The notes under the pieces were generated by a model that was not told where the DNA came from, did no database searches, and worked only from the letters and a program-made list of their open reading frames with translations. From contig DDPO01000089.1 in NCBI GenBank assembly GCA_002342225.1, positions 19,913 to 25,330 of the forward strand: a DNA stretch of 5,418 nucleotides. The letters are read 5' to 3'. The stretch comes from Bdellovibrionaceae bacterium UBA2466 (GTDB taxonomy: Bacteria; Bdellovibrionota; FAC87; UBA2466). This document shows, piece by piece, positions 1-5,305 of this stretch; within the stretch, counting starts at the first letter, position 1; each line of letters opens with the position of its first letter. The position numbers were made by a program, and so were the translations under genes.

Positions 1-43
1 CCTTGCTGTTTTTTAAAGTTCAAACAATCTTTATTCAAGAGTA

Positions 44-72
44 TTGACTCGAAGTGTTAAAAGCACTAATTT
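44..72 (+). promoter_or_regulatory. Putative sigma70-type promoter of the exported-protein gene
   Basis: TTGACT at 44-49 matches five of six bases of the -35 consensus. It is followed after 17 nt by TAATTT at 67-72, which matches only three of six -10 bases. The overlapping ACTAAT at 65-70 matches better but gives a 15-nt spacer. Either choice puts the transcript start about 15-20 nt before the GTG start codon, leaving a short leader that contains the ribosome binding site. The spacer holds a short AGTG...CACT inverted repeat (53-56/64-67) of doubtful meaning. The -35 element is convincing and the -10 is weak. Confidence 0.4.
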
Positions 73-84
73 GCGCTCACTTTT

Positions 85-90
85 AGGAGG
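85..90 (+). promoter_or_regulatory. Strong Shine-Dalgarno AGGAGG that fixes a GTG start
   Basis: A perfect AGGAGG lies 6 nt upstream of the GTG at 97-99, which is near-ideal spacing. No ATG lies in frame nearby, and starting at this GTG gives an intact signal peptide. This site therefore decides the start of the downstream gene. Confidence 0.85.
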
Positions 91-96
91 GCGTTT

Positions 97-1788
97 GTGT
101 CAATACCGCTCTGGGCCCAGTCCCTGACTCTCATTCTTTTGGCTTCACTTTTTTCGGGTAAACCTACTTTTGGAAACAATCTCAATCAAGAGGTTCTAGA
201 GTTTCCTATCGACTACAATGTGCCGATTTATCTTCGAGATTTTTCATCCCGAAGGGATGTTCACTTTCGAACCACTTCTTACGGAAATACAAAATTACGC
301 GTTCTAGTGAATGAAACCGATTCAGAGGAGAAATCTCAGATTTTTCTTCAAAACGACGATCTAGCCGGTAACGGCGGTGCTACTACGGTAAGTCCTGTTT
401 CCATCAACGCTGACGGTCAGTTTGTTTACGAAGTTACTTTAAAAGGTAAAGGTGTGTATCATCTCATTCCCTCTAAAACTCAAAAGAGATGGGAAGTGCG
501 TTGCCTAGCCCAATGTGGCCGCAAAGAAGTGACTTTGGGGGACGTGGTTAAAAAGCTAAATAGAAGCGAGCTGAATTATTTTTCAGATAAGATAAGTCAC
601 TACTTAAGAATCAAGCTTCCTCAAAATGAAATGTCCCGTAGTTTGATAAAGCGCCTAGTGGGCCTTATTGCAAATCAGGAAGAGGGGCCACTTTCGAGGT
701 TCCCAACCCTGCCACCTATTTTTAGAGTCAGCGAACATAGAAACTTAATCACTCTCGCACTTAAAGGGCGAGAAGGAGTTATTGAAACAGAACTTCCTGG
801 CTCGTGGAGCGAGGTCGTGAAATATTTTGAAGTTACTGGTCGACCTCAGCCAGAACCTATCAGCCCTGAGACACCTAACATCGGCTATGGTCATTTTATT
901 TCTCAAAGTATTCCTCTTTCTATGGTCGCTCAAAATTATGCTCTTTCGAGAGTAATGACAAAACTTGCCGAGCAAAAGGGATACGAAGTTAAGTTCCCAA
1001 ATATTGAAGGTAAAACTACTCTTGTGAAATCGCTCGAAGATTTTATTCAGGTTTTATGGAGAACCGGCCATCACATTCAACTCCGTGATGAGCGTACATT
1101 TGCAAACTTTTTATCTTTTACCTATGGGGAAAAGTATATCCGTTGGCCTGTTTGGTTCAAGACTCAAGTATTAGATTCTCAAAAAGAAGAATTGTTTTTT
1201 CCTTCGCCTCACTCCCAATTCGTCTGGCAAATCACGGGGCCTACAGTCAATGCTCGAGTAAATTTCTTCTTAGGGATCAATGGAGTTGCTTTTTTTCCGA
1301 AGTTTGATGAAGAGAGACCTCAGTGGACTGGATTCAAAAGTAAGTTTCAAATCTTTGATGAATCTAGGAAGGACCGCGACCTAATTTTAAAAGCCACAAT
1401 TATTGCAGGAAAGTATTTGAGAAGAATTCGGCACGAATCTGAGCAGTATGCGAAAGACTATCCTTCCGACGGATACGGATTTACTGGTATTTGCAATGAT
1501 TCTTCGGCTGTTATTGAGAGAGCTATATCTCAGACCACTACTTTTTTTCCTCTTTTTAGAGCTCCAAAGCTTAACGAAGAGTCTCGAGTTCGAGACGGTT
1601 TAGACGATATCTTTAACGAACTCCCCAGAGATATCATTCCTCTCAATGAGCAAAGTTTAAACCCCGAAAGTGAAAAACTGTTTTACCGAAGAATGATCGA
1701 TATGGTTAGTTTGCCTTATGATCCGAATATGATTTGGGATGAGAAGTTTTTTGAACAGCTTAATGATCTAAAAGCAATGGCCTATTAA
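97..1788 (+). CDS. Exported protein of unknown function, 563 aa
   Basis: I do not recognise this protein. It starts with GTG behind a perfect AGGAGG. Residues 1-26 look like a Sec signal peptide: a hydrophobic core around residues 9-20, then a small-residue region ending PTFG before NNLNQE. There is no lipobox cysteine, so it is probably periplasmic or secreted rather than a lipoprotein. No later transmembrane segment is evident. Residues 30-135 look beta-rich, followed by a CLAQC pair (C136, C140) that might form a disulfide or bind metal. The central and C-terminal parts are mixed, rich in aromatic and charged residues. A striking glycine/cysteine motif, YGFTGICNDSSAVIE, lies at about residues 460-474, with C466-N467-D468 at its centre; it resembles an active-site or structural nucleus but I cannot name a family. 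The gene stands alone on this strand and converges with the oxidoreductase gene, the two stops overlapping in TTAA. The ORF is certain; the function is unknown. Confidence 0.9.
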   Translation: MSIPLWAQSLTLILLASLFSGKPTFGNNLNQEVLEFPIDYNVPIYLRDFSSRRDVHFRTTSYGNTKLRVLVNETDSEEKSQIFLQNDDLAGNGGATTVSPVSINADGQFVYEVTLKGKGVYHLIPSKTQKRWEVRCLAQCGRKEVTLGDVVKKLNRSELNYFSDKISHYLRIKLPQNEMSRSLIKRLVGLIANQEEGPLSRFPTLPPIFRVSEHRNLITLALKGREGVIETELPGSWSEVVKYFEVTGRPQPEPISPETPNIGYGHFISQSIPLSMVAQNYALSRVMTKLAEQKGYEVKFPNIEGKTTLVKSLEDFIQVLWRTGHHIQLRDERTFANFLSFTYGEKYIRWPVWFKTQVLDSQKEELFFPSPHSQFVWQITGPTVNARVNFFLGINGVAFFPKFDEERPQWTGFKSKFQIFDESRKDRDLILKATIIAGKYLRRIRHESEQYAKDYPSDGYGFTGICNDSSAVIERAISQTTTFFPLFRAPKLNEESRVRDGLDDIFNELPRDIIPLNEQSLNPESEKLFYRRMIDMVSLPYDPNMIWDEKFFEQLNDLKAMAY

Positions 1789-2768
1789 ATCCGCGATTGA
1801 TTGTAAGCTTGATAGACAATTTCGAGAGCTTTGAAGCCATCTTCAAGATTACTTATTTCGGCCTCTTTCCCTTCGATTGAATCAACGAAACTTTTCCACT
1901 CAAGATTCCACGATTGGTCTTCTTCAGGAAAGTTATAACTCGTAAACTCCGGTACTCCCATTTCAGGTTTGACTCGGTAATATCGCAGTTCCTCAGTGCC
2001 GTAACTTCGACCTAGTCCCCATATTTGAAGCTTCCCTTTTTTTCCAAAAACTTCAAAATCGAAAATGTTTTTCCACTCGGTGCAGCTTGCGTGTAGATGG
2101 GCGTATCGTTTTTGATCGGGTGACTTCAGTAGCAAAAAGCCGTTGTCCTCAACCGGCATGTTCCAGAAAAAAGTATGAACTCGCCCTACTTCGAGGTCAA
2201 ACTCCCCCCCCATCCATCGGCAGAGATCGATGAGGTGAACTCCTTGGTCGAGTAGTTCTCCACCTCCTGATATTTCAGGGTTTGCACGCCATTCTTGATC
2301 GTAACCTATTCTTCCGCCATGGCCGTATCGAGCTCTAAAATACATGAGTTCTCCGACAGCACCTTCTTCAATCATAGCTTTTGCTTTGAGCATGGCAGGG
2401 TGAAACCGGTGGTTAAAACCTACTTTAGCTGTGCATTGAGTTTGTTTTGCAAGTTCACAGAGCTCTTTGAGTTCTTGCGGATTTCTTCCCCCTGGTTTTT
2501 CGATCAAAATATGTTTTTTGTTTTTTAGAGCCGCTGCCGCGCAAATGGGGATGGCATTGTTAGATGTGGCAATAACGACAACATCGATATCGTTGCGTTC
2601 TACTAAGCTCTCCCAATGTGTTTCAACATCGGCCCCATAACTTGATGCCAACTCTTTTGCCCGTTGGGGGACAACATCTGCTACTGCTTGAAGTTTGTCT
2701 TGAGGCCGCAGAGCTTTCGCTCTTTTATTTCCTATGAGGCCAGCCCCGATAATTCCAACTCGGTACAT
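1785..2768 (-). CDS. Gfo/Idh/MocA-family NAD(P)-dependent sugar oxidoreductase, 327 aa
   Basis: This is a cytoplasmic two-domain dehydrogenase of the family that oxidises or reduces sugars, sugar phosphates, inositols or nucleotide sugars. The N-terminal Rossmann fold begins at once with VGIIGAGLIG (residues 4-13, GxGxxG type). The acidic D31 at the end of the second strand favours NAD over NADP. The family's EKPGG motif is at 90-94, with K91 the expected catalytic lysine. The C-terminal domain carries GGGELLDQGVHLID (168-181), where D174 and H178 are the usual substrate/catalytic pair. The length is typical. It is the last gene of the cluster, 8 nt after the SIS isomerase stop, and has no visible Shine-Dalgarno sequence (the gap reads CTTTTTCT), so translation probably depends on coupling. 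A run of eight G on the coding strand encodes the Met-Gly-Gly near residue 188. The family is very likely; the substrate cannot be read from sequence, though the neighbours suggest a phosphorylated or nucleotide-linked sugar. Confidence 0.92.
   Translation of the reverse strand: MYRVGIIGAGLIGNKRAKALRPQDKLQAVADVVPQRAKELASSYGADVETHWESLVERNDIDVVVIATSNNAIPICAAAALKNKKHILIEKPGGRNPQELKELCELAKQTQCTAKVGFNHRFHPAMLKAKAMIEEGAVGELMYFRARYGHGGRIGYDQEWRANPEISGGGELLDQGVHLIDLCRWMGGEFDLEVGRVHTFFWNMPVEDNGFLLLKSPDQKRYAHLHASCTEWKNIFDFEVFGKKGKLQIWGLGRSYGTEELRYYRVKPEMGVPEFTSYNFPEEDQSWNLEWKSFVDSIEGKEAEISNLEDGFKALEIVYQAYNQSRI
2204..2211. repeat. Homopolymeric tract, 8 C on the + strand (8 G on the coding strand)
   Basis: Eight consecutive C on the plus strand lie inside the oxidoreductase gene and read ATG GGG GGG GAG (residues 187-190) on the coding strand. 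Synonymous glycine codons could have broken the run. A one-base slip would frameshift the protein after the catalytic DQGVH motif but before its last 140 or so residues. Confidence 0.9.
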
Positions 2769-2776
2769 AGAAAAAG

Positions 2777-3376
2777 TTATTTAACCGATTCCCATTTGGT
2801 AACGGTCTTTTTAAGTGCAGGATGGCTTACTAAAAGATGCCAAACGACTGCGCAGAAACCTTCCGTATGAGGAGTGATTCTTTCGCTAGAAACGGAAGGA
2901 ATCACAACGCAAGCTTCGGAAACAGTTTTGGTAAAGCCACCATCTTTACCGACGATTCCAAAAATAGCTGCTCCGACCTCTTTTGAGAGTTCCAAGGCTT
3001 TAACTAGGTTCACAGAAACATTTTTCTCTCTGTTGCCACCACCGACCGAAAATATAAGAACTGCATCGTTACGGTTGATTCTCGATACTTTCAACCATTC
3101 CGAGAAAGAAGTGTCCCAACCTTCATCGTTCACTCGAGCAGTGAGTTCAGATACGTTGTCAGTAGGCGCATATGATTCAAAACCACAGATTTTTCTAAAA
3201 TCATTAACAGCATGGCCTGCATGTCCTGCCGATCCACCCACTCCAAGGATAAAAAGACGACCACCGTTGTCTCGGACTCTACCCAACCCCTTTGCGACAG
3301 ATTCGATCGAGTGAGTATCTAGATCTTTTAAAAGAGAAACACTCTCTTGAATGTAATTTTCAGTGAAATTCATCAT
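2777..3376 (-). CDS. SIS-domain sugar-phosphate isomerase, GmhA-like, 199 aa
   Basis: This is a cytoplasmic SIS-domain protein of the phosphoheptose isomerase type, which interconverts ketose and aldose phosphates (sedoheptulose 7-phosphate to heptose 7-phosphate in GmhA). The length matches GmhA. Visible landmarks are the glycine loop FILGVGGSAGHAGHA (42-56), SELTARVND (76-84), the phosphate-loop region FSVGGGN (109-115), GKDGG (143-147) and a C-terminal helix TPHTEGFCAVVWH (168-180). Aligned by eye to E. coli GmhA, H61, E65, Q172 and H180 correspond to H55, D59, E172 and H180 here, so the likely metal/catalytic positions are retained conservatively. The loop that is STSGNS in GmhA reads SVGGGN with about six extra residues, and the C-terminal helix is preceded by extra residues. 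These changes suggest a separate subfamily and possibly another substrate. The start ATG overlaps the transaldolase stop (ATGA); a second ATG follows immediately. AGGA lies 8 nt upstream of the first. Co-transcribed with both neighbours. Confidence 0.88.
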   Translation of the reverse strand: MMNFTENYIQESVSLLKDLDTHSIESVAKGLGRVRDNGGRLFILGVGGSAGHAGHAVNDFRKICGFESYAPTDNVSELTARVNDEGWDTSFSEWLKVSRINRNDAVLIFSVGGGNREKNVSVNLVKALELSKEVGAAIFGIVGKDGGFTKTVSEACVVIPSVSSERITPHTEGFCAVVWHLLVSHPALKKTVTKWESVK

Positions 3377-4098
3377 AGCGAGTATCCTGCACTTTCAGCA
3401 TCGGTTTTAAACATTCGAACTGTTTCAAGACTTAGCTGAGTCAAATCTTTATTAAACATCGACATCTTTTTGATGAGGTCGTTTGTGGCTGTAATAATGT
3501 GACAACCCATTTGATCCGCTTGAACAATATTAAGAGCTTCGCGAGAGCTAGCCCAGAGAAGTTCGATGTTTTTATCAGAGCTTTCACAAATTTCTAAAGC
3601 AGCTTGCATCAGTGGCAGAGGGTCGCGACCCGTGTCAGCTATTCGTCCGGCAAATACAGAAAGTATTGAAGGAGCTCCTCCTTTCAAGGCCTGACAGGCT
3701 CCCCATGACTGCTCAAGGGTTAAAACCGCTGTGACATTGAGTTTCACTCCTGAGTGACTTAAGTCTTTGATAAGAGGTAGAGAAGATTCGCCTTCAGAGT
3801 TTGTAATGGGAATCTTCACGTAAACATTTTCACCCCAACTTGCTATTTCAAGAGCTTGTCGTTTCATTTCGTTGAAATTATCAGCAAATACTTCAAACGA
3901 GATGGGTTTTACTTTAATTTCTGAAAGAATTTCTTTACAAAAAGAGACATAGTCTGTGATTCCAGACTTTTTCATGAGAGTTGGGTTGGTAGTAAGACCT
4001 TTGACGAGAGGGTTTTGATTCATCTCCAGCATCGCTTTTTTATCAGCTCCGTCTGAAAATATTTTTACTTTGCCGTTAAAAGGTGAATTTGTTGCCAT
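3373..4098 (-). CDS. Transaldolase-family protein (class I aldolase fold), 241 aa
   Basis: This is a cytoplasmic enzyme of the transaldolase/fructose-6-phosphate aldolase family, which moves or releases a dihydroxyacetone unit through a lysine Schiff base. The length fits the short TalC/FSA-like branch rather than the longer TalB branch. Visible motifs in order are FSDGAD (14-19, D16 matching the early catalytic Asp of LDT in FSA), GLTTNPTLM (34-42), VYVKIPIT (92-99) with K95 as the Schiff-base lysine, NVTAVLTLEQ (121-130), SVFAGRIADTGRDP (147-160), LLWASSRE (180-187) and GCHIITATND (198-207). The SDGAD and FAGRIADTGRDP forms mark a subfamily I associate from memory with SIS-domain proteins in polysaccharide clusters. 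The start is preceded by a G-rich stretch, GGGGGT, 4 nt upstream, a passable ribosome binding site. Its stop overlaps the isomerase start by 4 nt. Likely role: supplying the ketose phosphate used by the downstream isomerase. Substrates are inferred. Confidence 0.9.
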   Translation of the reverse strand: MATNSPFNGKVKIFSDGADKKAMLEMNQNPLVKGLTTNPTLMKKSGITDYVSFCKEILSEIKVKPISFEVFADNFNEMKRQALEIASWGENVYVKIPITNSEGESSLPLIKDLSHSGVKLNVTAVLTLEQSWGACQALKGGAPSILSVFAGRIADTGRDPLPLMQAALEICESSDKNIELLWASSREALNIVQADQMGCHIITATNDLIKKMSMFNKDLTQLSLETVRMFKTDAESAGYSL

Positions 4099-4133
4099 AG
4101 TACCCCCAAAATTCTTTAAGTTGAGCCTCGCAC

Positions 4134-4139
4134 AATATA
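4134..4139 (-). promoter_or_regulatory. Possible -10 element ahead of the transaldolase operon
   Basis: The 110 nt between the CPBP stop and the transaldolase start contain TATATT on the minus strand, a five-of-six match to the -10 consensus, about 35 nt before the start codon. No acceptable -35 is present 16-18 nt upstream (the region there is CCCTTCC), so this is a weak candidate. I see no clear hairpin plus T-run terminator in the gap, so read-through from the CPBP gene is also possible. Confidence 0.22.
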
Positions 4140-4208
4140 GTCCTTTTGTTGTGATGGGAAGGGGGAATCCAATGTGGCGAAGGGATTTTCGACTGATAAT
4201 GCTTAGCG

Positions 4209-5150
4209 TTAGAAATTGAATGTGAGGGTCGGGAGTCGGAGAAAGGCATGTTTTCTATTGTTGGTGTAGTCAGCCATGAAGGCCATGACATCCCACCAAG
4301 TGTGTATAAAAGTGACTTCTCCAATAGACCAATTGTTCCTTTGAGTGAGCCAGCCTGAGTAGAGACCAAAGAAAAAAGCGGTCACAAAGTGACCGAGTTT
4401 TAACCCGTGGCTTAGAGCGAAGATAATACTCGAGAGCCCCAAAGTGAGTTTTTGGTCTTCGGTATAGTAATACATCAAAGGCAAAACGAACCCTCTAAAA
4501 ATAGCCTCCTCTCCAACTCCCGTCATGTAGCCAACTGAAGAGGCATAAAAAGCGTCGTCGAGGCTCGCTGCAGATGCTTCGTCTGACCTGCTAGGCGTTA
4601 CGAAAAAAAAGGCCCCAGCTCCAAGAGCCAGAGGAAGAAGAGTGGTCCATCTTCCCAAGTAGGAGAGATCGATAGGAGCTTCTAAAAGCTCAGAAGGCTT
4701 TTCAGGTGTCGAGCTCATGAAAGTGAATTCACCTTGAGGAATTCGGGTTGTCAGAGCCGTTCTGAAACTGTGGTAGAGACTTAAGCTTCCGGCCGTGAAA
4801 TAGACCTGCCAAGCAAAGTCTTTGTATCGATTATCGGGAGTGGTCGTCTTCGCTTGGGTTAGAAGAATGGCTCCAGTAAGCCCACCCGCCGTATAAAGTG
4901 CGGCCGGTTTTAACTGACCCTCCACCCATTGGTCAGCCCCCGGAAAAATGAAGGAGAGAAGGGGGGGGATGATAAAGGCCCTCGGGGTCATATCTTGGTT
5001 CGGAGGTTCGAAGTAGGGGCGAAGTTGGAGCTCTCGATCCTCGGGGGGGTCATAGGGCTCTCCTTGCGCAACCAAAGGGGTAAAGAGGGCATTGAAGATA
5101 CAAATACCTACCAAACCGGTTGCGATCTGTTTTCTTGTTGGGAATTTCAT
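4209..5150 (-). CDS. CPBP-family (Abi/Rce1-type) intramembrane protease with N-terminal signal, 313 aa
   Basis: This is a multi-pass membrane protein with the three motifs of CPBP glutamic-type intramembrane peptidases: GEEAIFRG (213-220, E214/E215 and R219 of EExxxR), FALSH (244-248, FxxxH) and HTWWD (283-287, the HxxxN/D motif in its D form). All catalytic residues are present, so activity is plausible. Residues 1-29 resemble a signal peptide or signal anchor (KFPTRKQ, then a hydrophobic stretch, then PLVAQG). A proline-rich acidic linker follows (32-58). Around 64-90 lies LSFIFPGADQWVEGQLKPA, reminiscent of the PGxGQxYxG...K motif of DUF5683-type membrane proteins, then further hydrophobic segments at about 83-98, 112-125 and 168-184. 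It is longer than a minimal CPBP domain because of this N-terminal part. The upstream sequence has only a weak ribosome binding site. Two long C-runs lie early in the gene. It is divergent from the peroxiredoxin; a functional link to the sugar cluster is unproven. Confidence 0.88.
   Translation of the reverse strand: MKFPTRKQIATGLVGICIFNALFTPLVAQGEPYDPPEDRELQLRPYFEPPNQDMTPRAFIIPPLLSFIFPGADQWVEGQLKPAALYTAGGLTGAILLTQAKTTTPDNRYKDFAWQVYFTAGSLSLYHSFRTALTTRIPQGEFTFMSSTPEKPSELLEAPIDLSYLGRWTTLLPLALGAGAFFFVTPSRSDEASAASLDDAFYASSVGYMTGVGEEAIFRGFVLPLMYYYTEDQKLTLGLSSIIFALSHGLKLGHFVTAFFFGLYSGWLTQRNNWSIGEVTFIHTWWDVMAFMADYTNNRKHAFLRLPTLTFNF
4603..4610. repeat. Homopolymeric tract of 8 A on the + strand
   Basis: Eight A on the plus strand (eight T on the coding strand) encode the Phe-Phe-Phe of a hydrophobic segment at about residues 181-183 of the CPBP protein. 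The run is explained by membrane-segment phenylalanine codons but adds a third slippery site upstream of the catalytic motifs. Confidence 0.85.
4961..4968. repeat. Homopolymeric tract, 8 G on the + strand (8 C on the coding strand)
   Basis: Eight G on the plus strand lie within the CPBP gene, reading ATC CCC CCC CTT on the coding strand (Ile-Pro-Pro-Leu, residues 61-64). Gain or loss of one base would frameshift the protein about 150 residues before the first catalytic motif. Confidence 0.9.
5043..5049. repeat. Homopolymeric tract, 7 G on the + strand (7 C on the coding strand)
   Basis: Seven G on the plus strand lie within the CPBP gene, reading GAC CCC CCC GAG on the coding strand (Asp-Pro-Pro-Glu, residues 34-37), just after the signal peptide. 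It is the second long C-run within about 90 nt. Confidence 0.9.
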
Positions 5151-5243
5151 TTAGGCTTATTTAAAAACTAGGAAAAGGTAACTACTCCTATATTTTCTCA
5201 CAGATTTCGAAGGGTTGCATCTGCCGTTTGGTTAAAATAATTT

Positions 5244-5266
5244 GATCAAGACTTTGAAGTTTGATC
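5244..5266. promoter_or_regulatory. Imperfect dyad in the divergent CPBP/peroxiredoxin intergenic region
   Basis: GATCAAGAC (5244-5252) and GTTTGATC (5259-5266) form an inverted repeat with one unpaired base around a TTTGAA centre. TTTGATC also occurs twice as a direct repeat (5241-5247 and 5260-5266). It lies about 40 nt before the peroxiredoxin ATG and about 95 nt before the CPBP ATG, where an operator could act on either. TAATAT at 5280-5285 could be a -10 for the plus-strand gene, but no well-spaced -35 accompanies it. The sequence is AT-rich, so chance is a real alternative. Confidence 0.25.
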
Positions 5267-5305
5267 TTTTCATTGGCTTTAATATTTGATTTATTCTGGG
5301 CTCTT

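Noticed and set aside
1..43. Possible tail of a terminator (GCTGTTTTTTAAAG) from an upstream gene
   Set aside because: A T-run is present but the stem that would precede it lies outside the window, so no terminator can be demonstrated.
53..67. Short inverted repeat AGTG...CACT in the promoter spacer of the exported-protein gene
   Set aside because: Only four Watson-Crick pairs plus a wobble, which is expected by chance in AT-rich DNA and too short to call an operator.
1290..1296. Seven-T run in the exported-protein gene (and a similar one near 1542-1548)
   Set aside because: T-runs are common in AT-leaning coding sequence encoding phenylalanine; unlike the G/C runs they are not unusual enough to suggest phase variation.
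1798..1840. AAGCT...AGCTT inverted repeat just downstream of the exported-protein gene
   Set aside because: The stem is five pairs with a long loop, has no following T-run and lies within the oxidoreductase coding sequence, so it is not a credible terminator.
2874..3314. 146-codon open frame on the plus strand opposite the isomerase gene
   Set aside because: It is wholly antisense to a gene with clear SIS motifs. Its translation is Ser/Thr/Pro-rich with no recognisable domain, and no ribosome binding site precedes it.
4076..4369. 97-codon minus-strand frame spanning the CPBP 3' end, the intergenic gap and the transaldolase 5' end
   Set aside because: It overlaps two well-supported genes in another frame, has no domain-like sequence, and its start lies inside the CPBP coding region without a ribosome binding site.
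4929..5171. 80-codon plus-strand frame opposite the 5' end of the CPBP gene
   Set aside because: It is antisense to the signal peptide and linker of the protease. Its glycine/lysine-rich translation follows from the G-runs and shows no protein-like features.
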